Of a stretch of 44,116 nucleotides of DNA, positions 9,138-18,258 are shown one piece after another. The notes under the pieces were generated by a model that was not told the DNA's origin, ran no database searches, and saw only the letters and a list, made by a program, of their open reading frames with translations. The translations under genes were made by a program, and so were the position numbers. Each line of letters starts with the position of its first letter. Positions within the stretch are counted from its first letter, which is position 1. The stretch comes from Candidatus Zixiibacteriota bacterium (lineage in GTDB: Bacteria > Zixibacteria > MSB-5A5 > CAIYYT01), in NCBI GenBank assembly GCA_020853795.1, contig JADYYF010000145.1, forward strand, positions 1 through 44,116, given 5' to 3'.

Positions 9138-10604
9138 ATGGGTTGGGCGCGCGAACACCGAGGGCTGGTGTGGATACTGGCGGCGCAGGCAGCGGTGGCG
9201 CTGGTGTTTGCGTTCACGCGGGTGGTGGATGCCGACGAAGGGTTTTATTTGGCGGCGGCGCAGCGTGTCAGTGACGGTCTGGTGCCGCACATTGATTTTT
9301 TCTATCCGCAGTCACCGCTGTTTCCGCTGATCTTTGCGCCGCTGGGCGGTTGGGGAATGGAATCGTTGCAGCTGTTGCGCGTGCTGGCGGTCGTAGCGAG
9401 CCTGGGATTGACGGCGTTGTGCTATCGCTTCGTGGCGAAGACGAGCGGAAATCGCGAAGCGGCCGTTGTGACGGCGGCGCTGGTGGCGATCAACGGGCTG
9501 GCGTTGACCTGGCATAGTGTGTTCAAGCCGTATGCGTTTATCGATCTGCTGATCTTTGCGGCGTTTTATCTGACGTTTGTCCGGGGCGATGAGAAACCTG
9601 GATACGGGCGGGTGTTTTGGATTATGGCGCTGACGGCGCTGGCAGCGAATCTGCGGTCAGTGATGCTGGTGCTCTTGCCGGTGTTGCTTTACTACCTGGT
9701 TACGCGCGGGCGAAGGCAGGGTGCAGCGACAGGGAAGTTGACAGTGGCGGCAATTGCCGGAATAGCGCTGCCGACGCTTCCGGCGCTGTGGATCGCCATC
9801 AGCGCACCGACCCAGTTCTTCTTCAACAATCTGGGGTTTCACCTGCAGCGAGAGCCGATCGAGCCGTTTTCGGCGCTCGTACTGCACAAGCTCACCGTGC
9901 TCGGGAAGTTCCTGGCCTTGCCACAAACGATTCTGCTTCTGGGCGCCGCGTTGGCCTCATGGCTGCTGATTCGGCAGAAACTGGAGCAAGCGCCGGACTG
10001 GTTGAAGCCGGCGGGAGTGGTGGCGCTGGTCCTGGCGCTGGTCTATCTCGTGCCGACGCCGGTGCACCTGCAATATTTTCAGCAGACGATCCCCTATTTG
10101 GCGCTCCTGACGGTTCCGTGCGCGGCGTTCGTGCTGCGGGAGGCCAAACTGCGGCTGATTCTGCGATCGGCGGGGATGCTGTATCTGGTCGGATTGTTGC
10201 CGTTTGTGGTGCTGTTTATTGTTTCGCCGCGTGAGCAGGACCAGCGATTTGAATGGACGCAGTTGAAAGCGGTGGTCGGCAAGATTGAGTCGCAGTCGCA
10301 ACCGAATGACACGGTGCTGTCGGAGTGGGCAGGCTATGCGGCGCTGGCGATGCGGCCGCAGTTGCCGGGATCGGAGCATGTCGGATTTCATTTTCCCCTG
10401 AAGATTTCCGCGGCAGAATTTGAACAGATGCACTTGTTGACGACGGCCGCGATTAATTCCGCTTTGGCAGCGCGGCGGCCGGAGTTGGTCATCGTCGACT
10501 ATCAGGTTTATCCGGAATGGCGGGAAGCGCTGGAGGCGAACTACCATGCCGCCGATAGCAGCGAGCGAACTTACATCTATAAGAGAAATGCGGCCAGTTT
10601 ATAG
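9138..10604 (+). CDS. GT-C fold membrane glycosyltransferase (ArnT/PMT-like) inside the Bat operon
   Basis: The ATG immediately follows the DUF58 stop and yields 488 residues with about ten hydrophobic helices. After the first helix there is an acidic motif D31-A-D33-E34-G-F-Y-L followed by FFYPQSPL. This is the typical first-loop D/E catalytic region of GT-C enzymes, which take a polyprenyl-phosphate sugar and glycosylate lipid or protein on the outside of the membrane. A C-terminal soluble segment (residues about 375-488: DTVLSEWAGYAAL, PELVIVDYQVYPEW) resembles the periplasmic domain of such enzymes. It is not a usual Bat component. Its end overlaps the next gene by 17 bases, so it belongs to the transcript. 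The acceptor is unknown. Confidence 0.82.
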   Translation: MGWAREHRGLVWILAAQAAVALVFAFTRVVDADEGFYLAAAQRVSDGLVPHIDFFYPQSPLFPLIFAPLGGWGMESLQLLRVLAVVASLGLTALCYRFVAKTSGNREAAVVTAALVAINGLALTWHSVFKPYAFIDLLIFAAFYLTFVRGDEKPGYGRVFWIMALTALAANLRSVMLVLLPVLLYYLVTRGRRQGAATGKLTVAAIAGIALPTLPALWIAISAPTQFFFNNLGFHLQREPIEPFSALVLHKLTVLGKFLALPQTILLLGAALASWLLIRQKLEQAPDWLKPAGVVALVLALVYLVPTPVHLQYFQQTIPYLALLTVPCAAFVLREAKLRLILRSAGMLYLVGLLPFVVLFIVSPREQDQRFEWTQLKAVVGKIESQSQPNDTVLSEWAGYAALAMRPQLPGSEHVGFHFPLKISAAEFEQMHLLTTAAINSALAARRPELVIVDYQVYPEWREALEANYHAADSSERTYIYKRNAASL

Positions 10605-11538
10605 TCTAATCATCCTTGCCGGGCTGATGCTGTCGGCGCCGGTACGCGGGCAGGACCGGATTACGGTCGAGTCGACGATCGACAAGCAGTCAATTACGAT
10701 CGGCGATCACGTGCGCTACACGGTGAAGATCAGCGCCGATACGTCGTTACTGGTGGACTCATTGGCGGTCGGAACGAACCTGGGGATGTTTGAAATCAAG
10801 GACTACACGCCCCGGAAGAGTGAAGTCAGCGGTGGGATGCGGGTGAGCACCGAGTCGTACGAAATCACGACCTTCACGACCGGCGACTATCAGATTCCGC
10901 CGATTACGATTCGATACCAGGACCGGGCGGGCGAGAGCAAGACGATTGCGACCGACCCGATTGCGATCAAGGTCAATTCGCTGTTGAAGGGAGAAGAGGG
11001 CGAGGACATCAAGCCGCTGCGCGGGCCGAAGGACTACGAAGGCCGGATCCCGCTGTGGGTGCTGATCACGGCGGCGGCGGTGGCGTTGGGGGTGTTGTTG
11101 TTCCTGTACTTTTATCGCCGCGCGGGCAAGCCGATCGATCTGGGGCGGGAGGCGGTGGACAACCGGTTGCCGTGGGAGATCGCGCTGGCGGAATTGCAGG
11201 CGCTGCGCAATTCCGATTTGATCGCGAAGGGGCTGTACAAGCCGTACTACTTGCGGCTGTCGGAGGTGTTTCGCAAGTATCTCGAGCGACGCTATGGAAT
11301 TTCGGCATTGGAGCGAACGACGCACGAGATCATCGGGGAATTCCGGGGGCTGGCGCTGGACAAAGTCGAAGAAGAGGCGATCCACAGGCTACTTGAGGAA
11401 TGCGACTTGGTGAAGTTTGCCAAGTACGATCCGACGCAGGCGGATATTGAACGGCACTACCAGATGGCGTACGATTTTGTGCTGCAGACGCGGTCGTTGC
11501 CGTACACTTCGGCGCCGCAGGCGGAGGCCGCCGGCTGA
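10588..11538 (+). CDS. BatD-like protein 2 (Ig-like ectodomain, one TM, cytoplasmic helical domain)
   Basis: The frame is open from 10546, but ATG 10588 gives a clean signal peptide (MRPVYSLIILAGLMLSAPVRG) and 316 residues, so I prefer it. The ectodomain starts with DRITVESTIDKQSITIGDHV, a BatD-type beta-sandwich, and includes TGDYQIPPITIRY. A transmembrane helix (LWVLITAAAVALGVLLFLYF) follows near residues 167-186. The cytoplasmic tail has YYLRLSEVFRKYLERRYGI and LLEECDLVKFAKY, matching the tail of canonical BatD at 14458. It directly precedes batA with a TGATG stop/start overlap at 11536-11540, implying coupled translation. It probably acts as the periplasmic-sensing or scaffold partner of the VWA proteins; that is inference. 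Confidence 0.82.
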   Translation: MRPVYSLIILAGLMLSAPVRGQDRITVESTIDKQSITIGDHVRYTVKISADTSLLVDSLAVGTNLGMFEIKDYTPRKSEVSGGMRVSTESYEITTFTTGDYQIPPITIRYQDRAGESKTIATDPIAIKVNSLLKGEEGEDIKPLRGPKDYEGRIPLWVLITAAAVALGVLLFLYFYRRAGKPIDLGREAVDNRLPWEIALAELQALRNSDLIAKGLYKPYYLRLSEVFRKYLERRYGISALERTTHEIIGEFRGLALDKVEEEAIHRLLEECDLVKFAKYDPTQADIERHYQMAYDFVLQTRSLPYTSAPQAEAAG

Positions 11539-12524
11539 TGTTCCAGTTTGCGCATCCGCAATTTCTGTGGCTGCTGTTGCTTCTGCCGCTGGTCGCCTAC
11601 TTCATGTTTCGACGGCGGCGGGAGGCAGCGATCAAGTTCTCAGATATCACGCTGCTGCGGAGTATCCGCAAGTCAAACAAGGCGCGCAACCGGCGGATCC
11701 TGCAGGTGCTGCGATTGCTGGTGCTGGCGGCGCTGGTGATCGCGCTGGCACGGCCGCAGTCCGGGAAGAAGACGACCGAGATTACCGCCGAGGGGATCGA
11801 CATCATGCTGGCGCTGGACGTGTCCGGGTCGATGAAGGCGGAGGATTTCAAGCCGCAGAACCGGTTGACGGTGGCCAAGGAAGTGATCAAGGATTTCATC
11901 CGCGGGCGGCAGAACGACCGGGTCGGGCTGGTGGTGTTTGCGCGGCAGTCGTTCACGCAATGTCCGTTGACGCTGGATTACGGTGTACTGGTGAACTTTG
12001 TCGATCAGGTGGACTTCGGGATGGTCGATGACGGCACGGCGATCGGGATGGGCATTGCCAACGCGGTCAACCGGCTGCGCGATTCCAAGGCGAAGTCGCG
12101 GATCATCATCCTGCTGACCGATGGTGTCAACAATGCGGGAGAGATCGATCCCTTGACGGCGGCCGATATCGCCAAGTCGCTGGGGATTCGCATTTATACG
12201 ATCGGTGCCGGACGGCCAGGGAAGGCGCTGGTGCCGATTGAAGACCCGATCTTCGGGAAGCGGTACGTGCAGATCGATCACGAACTGGACGAGAAGCAGT
12301 TGACGAAGGTCGCGGAGACCACTGGCGGCAAGTACTTCCAGGCGCGCTCGGAAGACATGCTCAAGAACATCTATCAGCAGATTTCCGAACTGGAGAAGAC
12401 GAAGTTCAAGGTGAAGGAGTATCTGCAGTTCGACCAGTTCTTCCCGTATGTCCTGCTGATCGCGGGCGTGCTGCTGGGCTTGGAATTATTGCTGCGCGAG
12501 ACAGTGTTCCGGAGACTGCCGTAA
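11538..12524 (+). CDS. batA: BatA, membrane-anchored VWA-domain aerotolerance protein
   Basis: 328 residues from ATG 11538 (TGATG overlap). Two N-terminal hydrophobic helices (residues about 8-25 and 52-70) precede a von Willebrand factor A domain with an intact MIDAS: LALDVSGSMK (D-x-S-x-S, from about residue 91) and LLTDGVNNAGE (about 191-201). The conserved Bat phrases RQSFTQCPLTLDYGVL and IGAGRPGK follow. A C-terminal helix near residues 298-318 (FPYVLLIAGVLLGLELLL) gives the second anchor. BatA/BatB are partners of MoxR and BatC-E; in Bacteroides fragilis the operon supports aerotolerance. The ligand of the MIDAS metal site is unknown. The neighbouring gene order matches the family. Confidence 0.93.
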   Translation: MFQFAHPQFLWLLLLLPLVAYFMFRRRREAAIKFSDITLLRSIRKSNKARNRRILQVLRLLVLAALVIALARPQSGKKTTEITAEGIDIMLALDVSGSMKAEDFKPQNRLTVAKEVIKDFIRGRQNDRVGLVVFARQSFTQCPLTLDYGVLVNFVDQVDFGMVDDGTAIGMGIANAVNRLRDSKAKSRIIILLTDGVNNAGEIDPLTAADIAKSLGIRIYTIGAGRPGKALVPIEDPIFGKRYVQIDHELDEKQLTKVAETTGGKYFQARSEDMLKNIYQQISELEKTKFKVKEYLQFDQFFPYVLLIAGVLLGLELLLRETVFRRLP

Positions 12525-12570
12525 GGCGCGCGGCCGTATGAACCGTATAATGGAGTAGATCGAGGACGAG

Positions 12571-13588
12571 ATGCGATTTGCCGCGCCGGAGTATTTCTGG
12601 GGACTGCTGATCATCGCCGCGCTGGCGTTGTTTTTCTGGTGGAGCGCGCGCAAGAAGAAGCGGCTGCTGGAGACGTTTGCCGACCGCGGGCTGCTGGGGA
12701 ATTTGATTCAGAATTATTCGCCGCGCCGCCGGCATTACAAGATGGCGTTTCTCTTTTTGGGGATGATCCTGTTGGTGCTGTGTCTGGCGCGGCCGCAGTT
12801 CGGGACGCACATGGAGGTCTTGAAGCGCGAAGGTCAGGATGTCATGATTGTCGTAGACTGCTCGGCCTCGATGCTGGCGGAGGACATGAAGCCGAACCGG
12901 CTGGATCGCGCCAAGCAGGAGGTGCGGGGGTTGATTTCGCGCTTGCAGGGGGACCGGGTCGGGCTGACGGCCTTCGCGGGCGGAGCGTTCATCCAGTGTC
13001 CGCTAACGTTGGACTATTCGGCGGCGGAGTTGTTTGTCGATGTGCTGAGCACCGATCTGATTCCGTATCCGGGGACGAATCTGGCCGAGGCGATCACCAC
13101 GGCGACGGGCGGGTTCGTCAGCAAGGAGCGGAAGAACAAGGTGATGATCGTGATCACCGACGGCGAAGATTTCGGCGAGGGGCTGGATCGCGCAGTGCAG
13201 GACGCCAAGCTGGCCGGAGTGCGGATTTACACAATTGGGATCGGGCGGCCGGAGGGTGAGCCGATACCGATTCGCAATGCGCGGGGCGAAATGGTCGGTT
13301 ACAAGAAGGATGAAGCGGGCGAGCTGGTGCTGACGCGGCTGGATGAAGCAACCTTGCAGCGTGTCGCCGCCGAGACCGACGGACGGTACTATCATGCGGC
13401 GCAAGGCGAAATAGCACTGGATGAGATCTATCAGGAGATCGCGAGCATGCAGAAGAAGGAATTGCACGATATTCTGATGACGCAGTACGAGGATCGGTTC
13501 CAGTACCTTCTGCCCGGGGCGATCGTGCTGCTGGCGGCGGAGGCGCTGTTGTCGGAGCGGCGGCGGCGCAAGAACAACGGAGGTACGA

Positions 13589-13605
<17 letters not shown>
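12571..13605 (+). CDS. batB: BatB, membrane-anchored VWA-domain aerotolerance protein
   Basis: 344 residues from ATG 12571, with a GAGGA Shine-Dalgarno just upstream. Like BatA it has two N-terminal membrane helices (YFWGLLIIAALALFFWW and MAFLFLGMILLVLCLARP), then a VWA domain with MIDAS D-C-S-A-S in VVDCSASMLAEDMKPNRL (about residues 93-109) and ITDGEDFGEG. The stretch PEGEPIPIRNARGE followed by LDEATLQRVAAETDGRYYHA is typical of BatB. A C-terminal helix (YLLPGAIVLLAAEALL) ends the protein. The 46 bases separating it from batA are the largest gap in the batA-E run and contain a TATAAT hexamer at 12546-12551, but no matching -35. It overlaps batC by 17 bases. Confidence 0.93.
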
Positions 13606-14452
<847 letters not shown>

Positions 14453-14457
14453 GCGCT

Positions 14458-16287
14458 ATGAGGTGGAAAGTCATCGCAGTAGTTGCGTGGCTGGGTCTTG
14501 CGGCCGGGCTCGTGTGGGCTGGAAAGGCGAATGTTGCCTCTCGGATCGACAAGAGCCAGATGACGCAGGATGAGACGGTCGAGTATACGATCGAGATCTC
14601 AGGCGAGGTCAGCCGTTACCCGAACATCCAGTTGGCCGATCTGCAGGACTTCAATGTCTACTCTTCCGGCACCAGCCAAAGTTTCACCTGGGTGAATGGG
14701 CAATCGCAGCAGTCGAAGCGGTATGTGTTCCGGCTGGCGCCGAACAAGAGCGGGCGGCTGGTGATCCCGGCGTTTGCGCTCGATATTGACGGTGTCCGCT
14801 ATACGACCGAGACGCAGGTCGTACAGGTGTTTCCGGCGCGGGCGACGCAACAGGCGCGAACGAGCGACCCGAATGCGCAGCGGCGGCAACAGCAACAGCA
14901 GCAGCAGCAGCAGACGGGGATTTCACGGGACGATCTGTTTGTTCGCACCAGTCTGGATCGCGATACGGTTTACGTCAACGAGCAAACCACGCTAGCCCTG
15001 CGGTTTTACAATGCGATCGAGTTGTTGCAGAATCCCGACTACAAACCGCCCGACAAGACGGGTTTCTGGGTGGAGGACCTGGGGCAGCAGAAGACCGATT
15101 TTCAGACGGTCAATGGCCGCGATTACCGCGTCCAGGAACTCAAGACAGCCTTGTTCCCGACGGGACCGGGAGTGCAGACGATCGGCGCGGCGGAAATCAC
15201 CTGTCTGGTGCAGGAGCGCCGGCGCAATCGCGATCCCTTTTCAATCTTCGACGATTTCGGGATGTTCGGCCAAACCAAGTCGGTGAAGCTGACTTCCGAG
15301 CCGCTCAAGGTCGTGGTGCTGCCGCTGCCGGAGGCCGGCAAGCCGGCCGATTTTTCCGGGGCAGTCGGGCAGTACCGGATCAGCGCCACGGTAGACAAGA
15401 CCAAGGTTGAGGCGAACGAGCCGGTGACGATGACGATCAAGATTTCCGGCACGGGCAACATCAAGACGGTGACGCTGCCGGAGCCGCCGCAGTTGGCGGA
15501 TTTTCGTTCCTATCAGGCGGGTGATTCGGAGAATGTCGAGCGCGTGAATTACCGGATTGGCGGGACCAAGACGTACGAGCAGGTGTTTATCCCGAAGCGA
15601 GCGGGGGCCTACGTGCTGCCCTCGGTGAGTCTCTCGTACTTCGATCCGGCAGCGCGCGCGTACAAGATCATCAGCACCGACCCGGTGCGGCTGGAGGTGG
15701 CGCCCTCGACGGACCGGTTCACGTCGCAGATGCAGAACTTGCAGAGCAACCGGATCGATCCGACAGCGGGAGCGAAGGATATCCGCTATCTCAAGTCGGA
15801 AGTGGGCAATTTGAATTCGCGGCGGAGCAAGCCGCTGGTGATGAGCCCGCTGTTTGCCTTATTGTATGCGTTGCCGATTGCGGCGTACGTGGTGATTGCG
15901 CAGCAGCAGCGGCGGCGGGAGAAGCTGGAGTCGGACCAGGGATTCCGGCGTTTGAAACAGGCGCGCAAGATGGCCGAGGGCCGGTTGGCGAAGGCCAAGG
16001 AGCATCTGAACGGAAACGCGGCGGACGCGTTTTATACCGAAATCAGCCGATCTCTGATTGATTATTTTGCTGATCGCTATAATTTGCCGGGATTCGGATT
16101 GACGGCCGACCAGATCAAGGCATTTGCCGCCGGCAAGGAGAACGACACGCTGATCGAGAAGATGCTGAGCTTGTTGGAGCAATGCGACTTCGGCCGTTTT
16201 GCGCCGGGCGGCGCGCGAGCGGCGCAGATGCAGCGGATGTGGGAGGAGGCCCGACAGTTGATCATCGACCTGGAGAAGACGCGTTGA
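14458..16287 (+). CDS. batD: BatD, oxygen-tolerance family protein (canonical, long form)
   Basis: ATG 14458 is chosen over TTG 14446 because it begins the signal peptide (MRWKVIAVVAWLGLAAGLVWA). It gives 609 residues, typical for BatD. Two or more Ig-like beta-sandwiches are visible: ASRIDKSQMTQDETVEYTIE at the start, then the second after a poly-Gln linker (RRQQQQQQQQQTG, near residues 142-154) at ISRDDLFVRTSLDRDTVYVN, and a third from ISATVDKTKVEANEPVTMTI. A transmembrane helix near residues 463-482 (PLFALLYALPIAAYVVIAQ) leads to a cytoplasmic helical domain containing SRSLIDYFADRYNLPGFGLT and LLEQCDFGRFAPG. The end overlaps batE by a TTGA, with the batE Shine-Dalgarno inside this gene. 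Confidence 0.92.
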   Translation: MRWKVIAVVAWLGLAAGLVWAGKANVASRIDKSQMTQDETVEYTIEISGEVSRYPNIQLADLQDFNVYSSGTSQSFTWVNGQSQQSKRYVFRLAPNKSGRLVIPAFALDIDGVRYTTETQVVQVFPARATQQARTSDPNAQRRQQQQQQQQQTGISRDDLFVRTSLDRDTVYVNEQTTLALRFYNAIELLQNPDYKPPDKTGFWVEDLGQQKTDFQTVNGRDYRVQELKTALFPTGPGVQTIGAAEITCLVQERRRNRDPFSIFDDFGMFGQTKSVKLTSEPLKVVVLPLPEAGKPADFSGAVGQYRISATVDKTKVEANEPVTMTIKISGTGNIKTVTLPEPPQLADFRSYQAGDSENVERVNYRIGGTKTYEQVFIPKRAGAYVLPSVSLSYFDPAARAYKIISTDPVRLEVAPSTDRFTSQMQNLQSNRIDPTAGAKDIRYLKSEVGNLNSRRSKPLVMSPLFALLYALPIAAYVVIAQQQRRREKLESDQGFRRLKQARKMAEGRLAKAKEHLNGNAADAFYTEISRSLIDYFADRYNLPGFGLTADQIKAFAAGKENDTLIEKMLSLLEQCDFGRFAPGGARAAQMQRMWEEARQLIIDLEKTR

Positions 16288-17027
16288 AGCGGATCGTGAT
16301 TGTCCTTCTGCTTACCCTCGGCGTCAGCGCAGCGCGCGCCAGCGTGGAAGAGGATTTTCGCGCCGCGATCAGTCTTTACGACCAGGGGAAATTTTCCGAG
16401 TCGGCGCAGTCGCTGCAGCAGATCATCGATCGCGGCTACGCCTCGCCGCAGCTTTACTACAATGCCGGTTGCGCGTACTACAAGTCGGGGCGGCTCGGGC
16501 ACGCCATCGCAAATTTCCGCCGGGCGCAACGGCTGGCGCCGGAGGATGAGGACATCAAGGCCAATCTCCAGTTCGCGCAGTTGTTTACCGTCGACAAGAT
16601 CGAAGCCTCGGACAAGGCACTGTTCCAGTCGCAGATCGGCTCGGTGCTGAATACGCTGTCGCCGAACCAGTACTTTTTGATCAGCCTGCTGGCCTTCGGC
16701 GGGCTGTTTTTGCTGCTGACGCTGAAGCGGACGGGGAAATTGCAGCGGTCGCCGACGGGCTGGCTGATCACGCTGGGGGTGGTGACGGCGATCTGCGTCG
16801 GGGCGATGATCTGGACCTTGAAAAGCAACTATCTGGTGGAAGAGGGGGTCGTGGTCGTCGAACAAACGGATGTGCTGTCGGGGCCGGGGACCGACTTTGA
16901 GGTGCAGTTTGAGGCGCATGAGGGGCTGCTGTTTCAGATTCTGGACAGCCGCGCGGACTACTACCTGGGACTGTTTGCCAATCAGCTGAAGGGGTGGGTG
17001 CGGCGCAGCGACGTGCTGACGATCTGA
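16284..17027 (+). CDS. batE: BatE, TPR plus SH3-like domain protein
   Basis: The frame is open from 16182, but TTG 16284 is the credible start. It forms a TTGA overlap with the batD stop, has GGAGAAG at 16271-16277 at good spacing, and begins a signal peptide (LKRIVIVLLLTLGVSAARAS). The 247-residue protein has TPR repeats at residues 20-100 (FRAAISLYDQGKFSESAQSL, YYNAGCAYYKSGRLGHAIAN), two membrane helices at about 130-180, and a C-terminal SH3b-like domain (TDVLSGPGTDFEVQFEAHEG ... LKGWVRRSDV). This TPR-TM-TM-SH3 layout is that of BatE, the last gene of Bat operons. The next gene has its own promoter, so the operon likely ends here. Confidence 0.9.
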   Translation: MKRIVIVLLLTLGVSAARASVEEDFRAAISLYDQGKFSESAQSLQQIIDRGYASPQLYYNAGCAYYKSGRLGHAIANFRRAQRLAPEDEDIKANLQFAQLFTVDKIEASDKALFQSQIGSVLNTLSPNQYFLISLLAFGGLFLLLTLKRTGKLQRSPTGWLITLGVVTAICVGAMIWTLKSNYLVEEGVVVVEQTDVLSGPGTDFEVQFEAHEGLLFQILDSRADYYLGLFANQLKGWVRRSDVLTI

Positions 17028-17050
17028 GCGTCGGGTGATCACCGATTTTA

Positions 17051-17079
17051 TTGACACCCGCCGGCGCAGGGGGTATCTT
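17051..17079 (+). promoter_or_regulatory. Sigma70-type promoter, -35 TTGACA / -10 TATCTT
   Basis: TTGACA at 17051-17056 and TATCTT at 17074-17079 are separated by exactly 17 bases in the 87-base gap after batE. It would drive the flippase-like gene at 17115. A 10-base palindrome GGTGATCACC at 17034-17043 lies just upstream and could be a regulator site or chance. Confidence 0.6.
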
Positions 17080-17114
17080 CTCAATTCCAAGCGCATTGCA
17101 ATCAGGCGGGAGTA

Positions 17115-18131
17115 TTGAAAGCGAACTTCGACTGGAAGAAAGCCGCCGGCGTGGTGATCGCCATCGGCCTGTTGTTCCTCAGTTTCTACAAGATCAATTT
17201 GCATGAACTCTGGCAGACGCTGGCCGGAGTCAATGTTCTTTATCTGGCGGCATCGTTCCTGTGCGCGATTGCGATGAACTGGGCCAAGGGGATGCGCTGG
17301 CGGGCGCTGATCCGCGACTATCGGCCGATCACGCGGACGCGGGTGTTTGCGCTGTTTCACGTCGGGCAGATGATCAACTTGTCGCTGCCGGCGCTGACCG
17401 GGCAGGCGGGCCGGATCGTGATGCTGTCGAAGCAGGAGGGATTGTCGAAGACGTTCTGCTTCACGACGGTGGCGATGGAGGTCTTGTTTGACGGGATTTC
17501 GTTGATCGTGCTGGTCTACGCAGCGTCGTTCATCTTCAAGTTTCCGTTGTGGATTCGGCAGGCGGAGATATACGCCGCGCTGGCGGTGGGGTTGCTGCTG
17601 ATTATCGTGTTCCTGATCTGGCGCAATCAGCGGGCGCTGGTCTATTTCGGCAAGACGAAAATTCGGAAGCGTTTTCCCAAGCTATACGTGAAGCTGGAGC
17701 AGTGGGCGACTTCGATGATCAACGGGATGGCCTCGCTCAAGAGCGTCAAGCGCATTCTCGAAGTATCGTGGTATTCCGGGCTGGTCTGGTTGTTTCATGT
17801 CATGATTGCCGTGATGTTGATCATGGCCTTCAAGCTGGAGGTCCCGGCCTGGGCGGGGGTGGTCGTGGTGATTGTCAACTCGTTCCTGCTGTTGATACCG
17901 ATTTCGCCGGGGAACATCGGGTCGTTCCAGTTCATCGTGATCAACGTGCTGCATGAGTTCTTCAATGTTCCCAAGGCCGAGGCGGGGGCGTTCAGCCTGG
18001 TGTTGCATTTTATGGACATCGTACCGGTCTTCGCGATCGGGATCTACTTCATGTTCACCCACCATGTCACCTTCCGGGCACTGCGCAAGGAGGTCGAGGT
18101 GGAGGCGCAGGAGCCGCACTTCGTGCCCTGA
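17115..18131 (+). CDS. UPF0104/lysylphosphatidylglycerol synthase TM-domain family membrane protein (flippase-like)
   Basis: TTG 17115, preceded by GGCGGGAG, gives 338 residues with about eight hydrophobic helices. Family features are the first helix (KAAGVVIAIGLLFLSFYKI), the loop NWAKGMRWRALI, the LPALTGQAGRIVMLSKQEGLS stretch (split around residues 93-114) where the family usually has a PARxGE-like motif, and the late SPGNIGSFQFIVINVL motif near 262-277 (the family P-G-x-x-G). Such proteins include AglD-type and MprF N-terminal-type flippase domains that move lipid-linked molecules across the membrane. There is no C-terminal synthase domain, so it is the membrane part only. The substrate is unknown. 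It is preceded by its own promoter and followed by corA. Confidence 0.85.
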   Translation: MKANFDWKKAAGVVIAIGLLFLSFYKINLHELWQTLAGVNVLYLAASFLCAIAMNWAKGMRWRALIRDYRPITRTRVFALFHVGQMINLSLPALTGQAGRIVMLSKQEGLSKTFCFTTVAMEVLFDGISLIVLVYAASFIFKFPLWIRQAEIYAALAVGLLLIIVFLIWRNQRALVYFGKTKIRKRFPKLYVKLEQWATSMINGMASLKSVKRILEVSWYSGLVWLFHVMIAVMLIMAFKLEVPAWAGVVVVIVNSFLLLIPISPGNIGSFQFIVINVLHEFFNVPKAEAGAFSLVLHFMDIVPVFAIGIYFMFTHHVTFRALRKEVEVEAQEPHFVP

Positions 18132-18152
18132 AATCAAACTTGACTTCACTGT

Positions 18153-18186
18153 TGAAACCGTCTTATTACGAGGTTTCACGAGACGG
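18153..18186 (+). promoter_or_regulatory. Alternative hairpins in the corA leader
   Basis: TGAAACC (18153-18159) pairs with GGTTTCA (18172-18178), while CCGTCT (18158-18163) pairs with AGACGG (18181-18186). The two stems share bases and cannot form together. A further small hairpin, GCAGG...CCTGC, follows before the corA start. This layout resembles a switching leader, but it does not match a known Mg2+ riboswitch consensus that I recognise. Confidence 0.3.
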
Positions 18187-18258
18187 GCGTCGCGCGCACC
18201 ACAACGGCGCAGGCGGCACCTGCTTGAGCGGATTTGCCGGCGGCAGGAGAGTAGGTCA

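Noticed and set aside
12546-12551. TATAAT as an internal promoter before batB
   Set aside because: The hexamer is perfect, but no -35-like sequence lies 16-18 bases upstream and it is within a tight operon; noted under batB only.
17953-18258. Upstream extension of the corA reading frame
   Set aside because: The extension overlaps the flippase-like gene, is Arg/Ser-rich and unlike CorA; the ATG at 18259 has a good ribosome binding site and begins CorA-like sequence.
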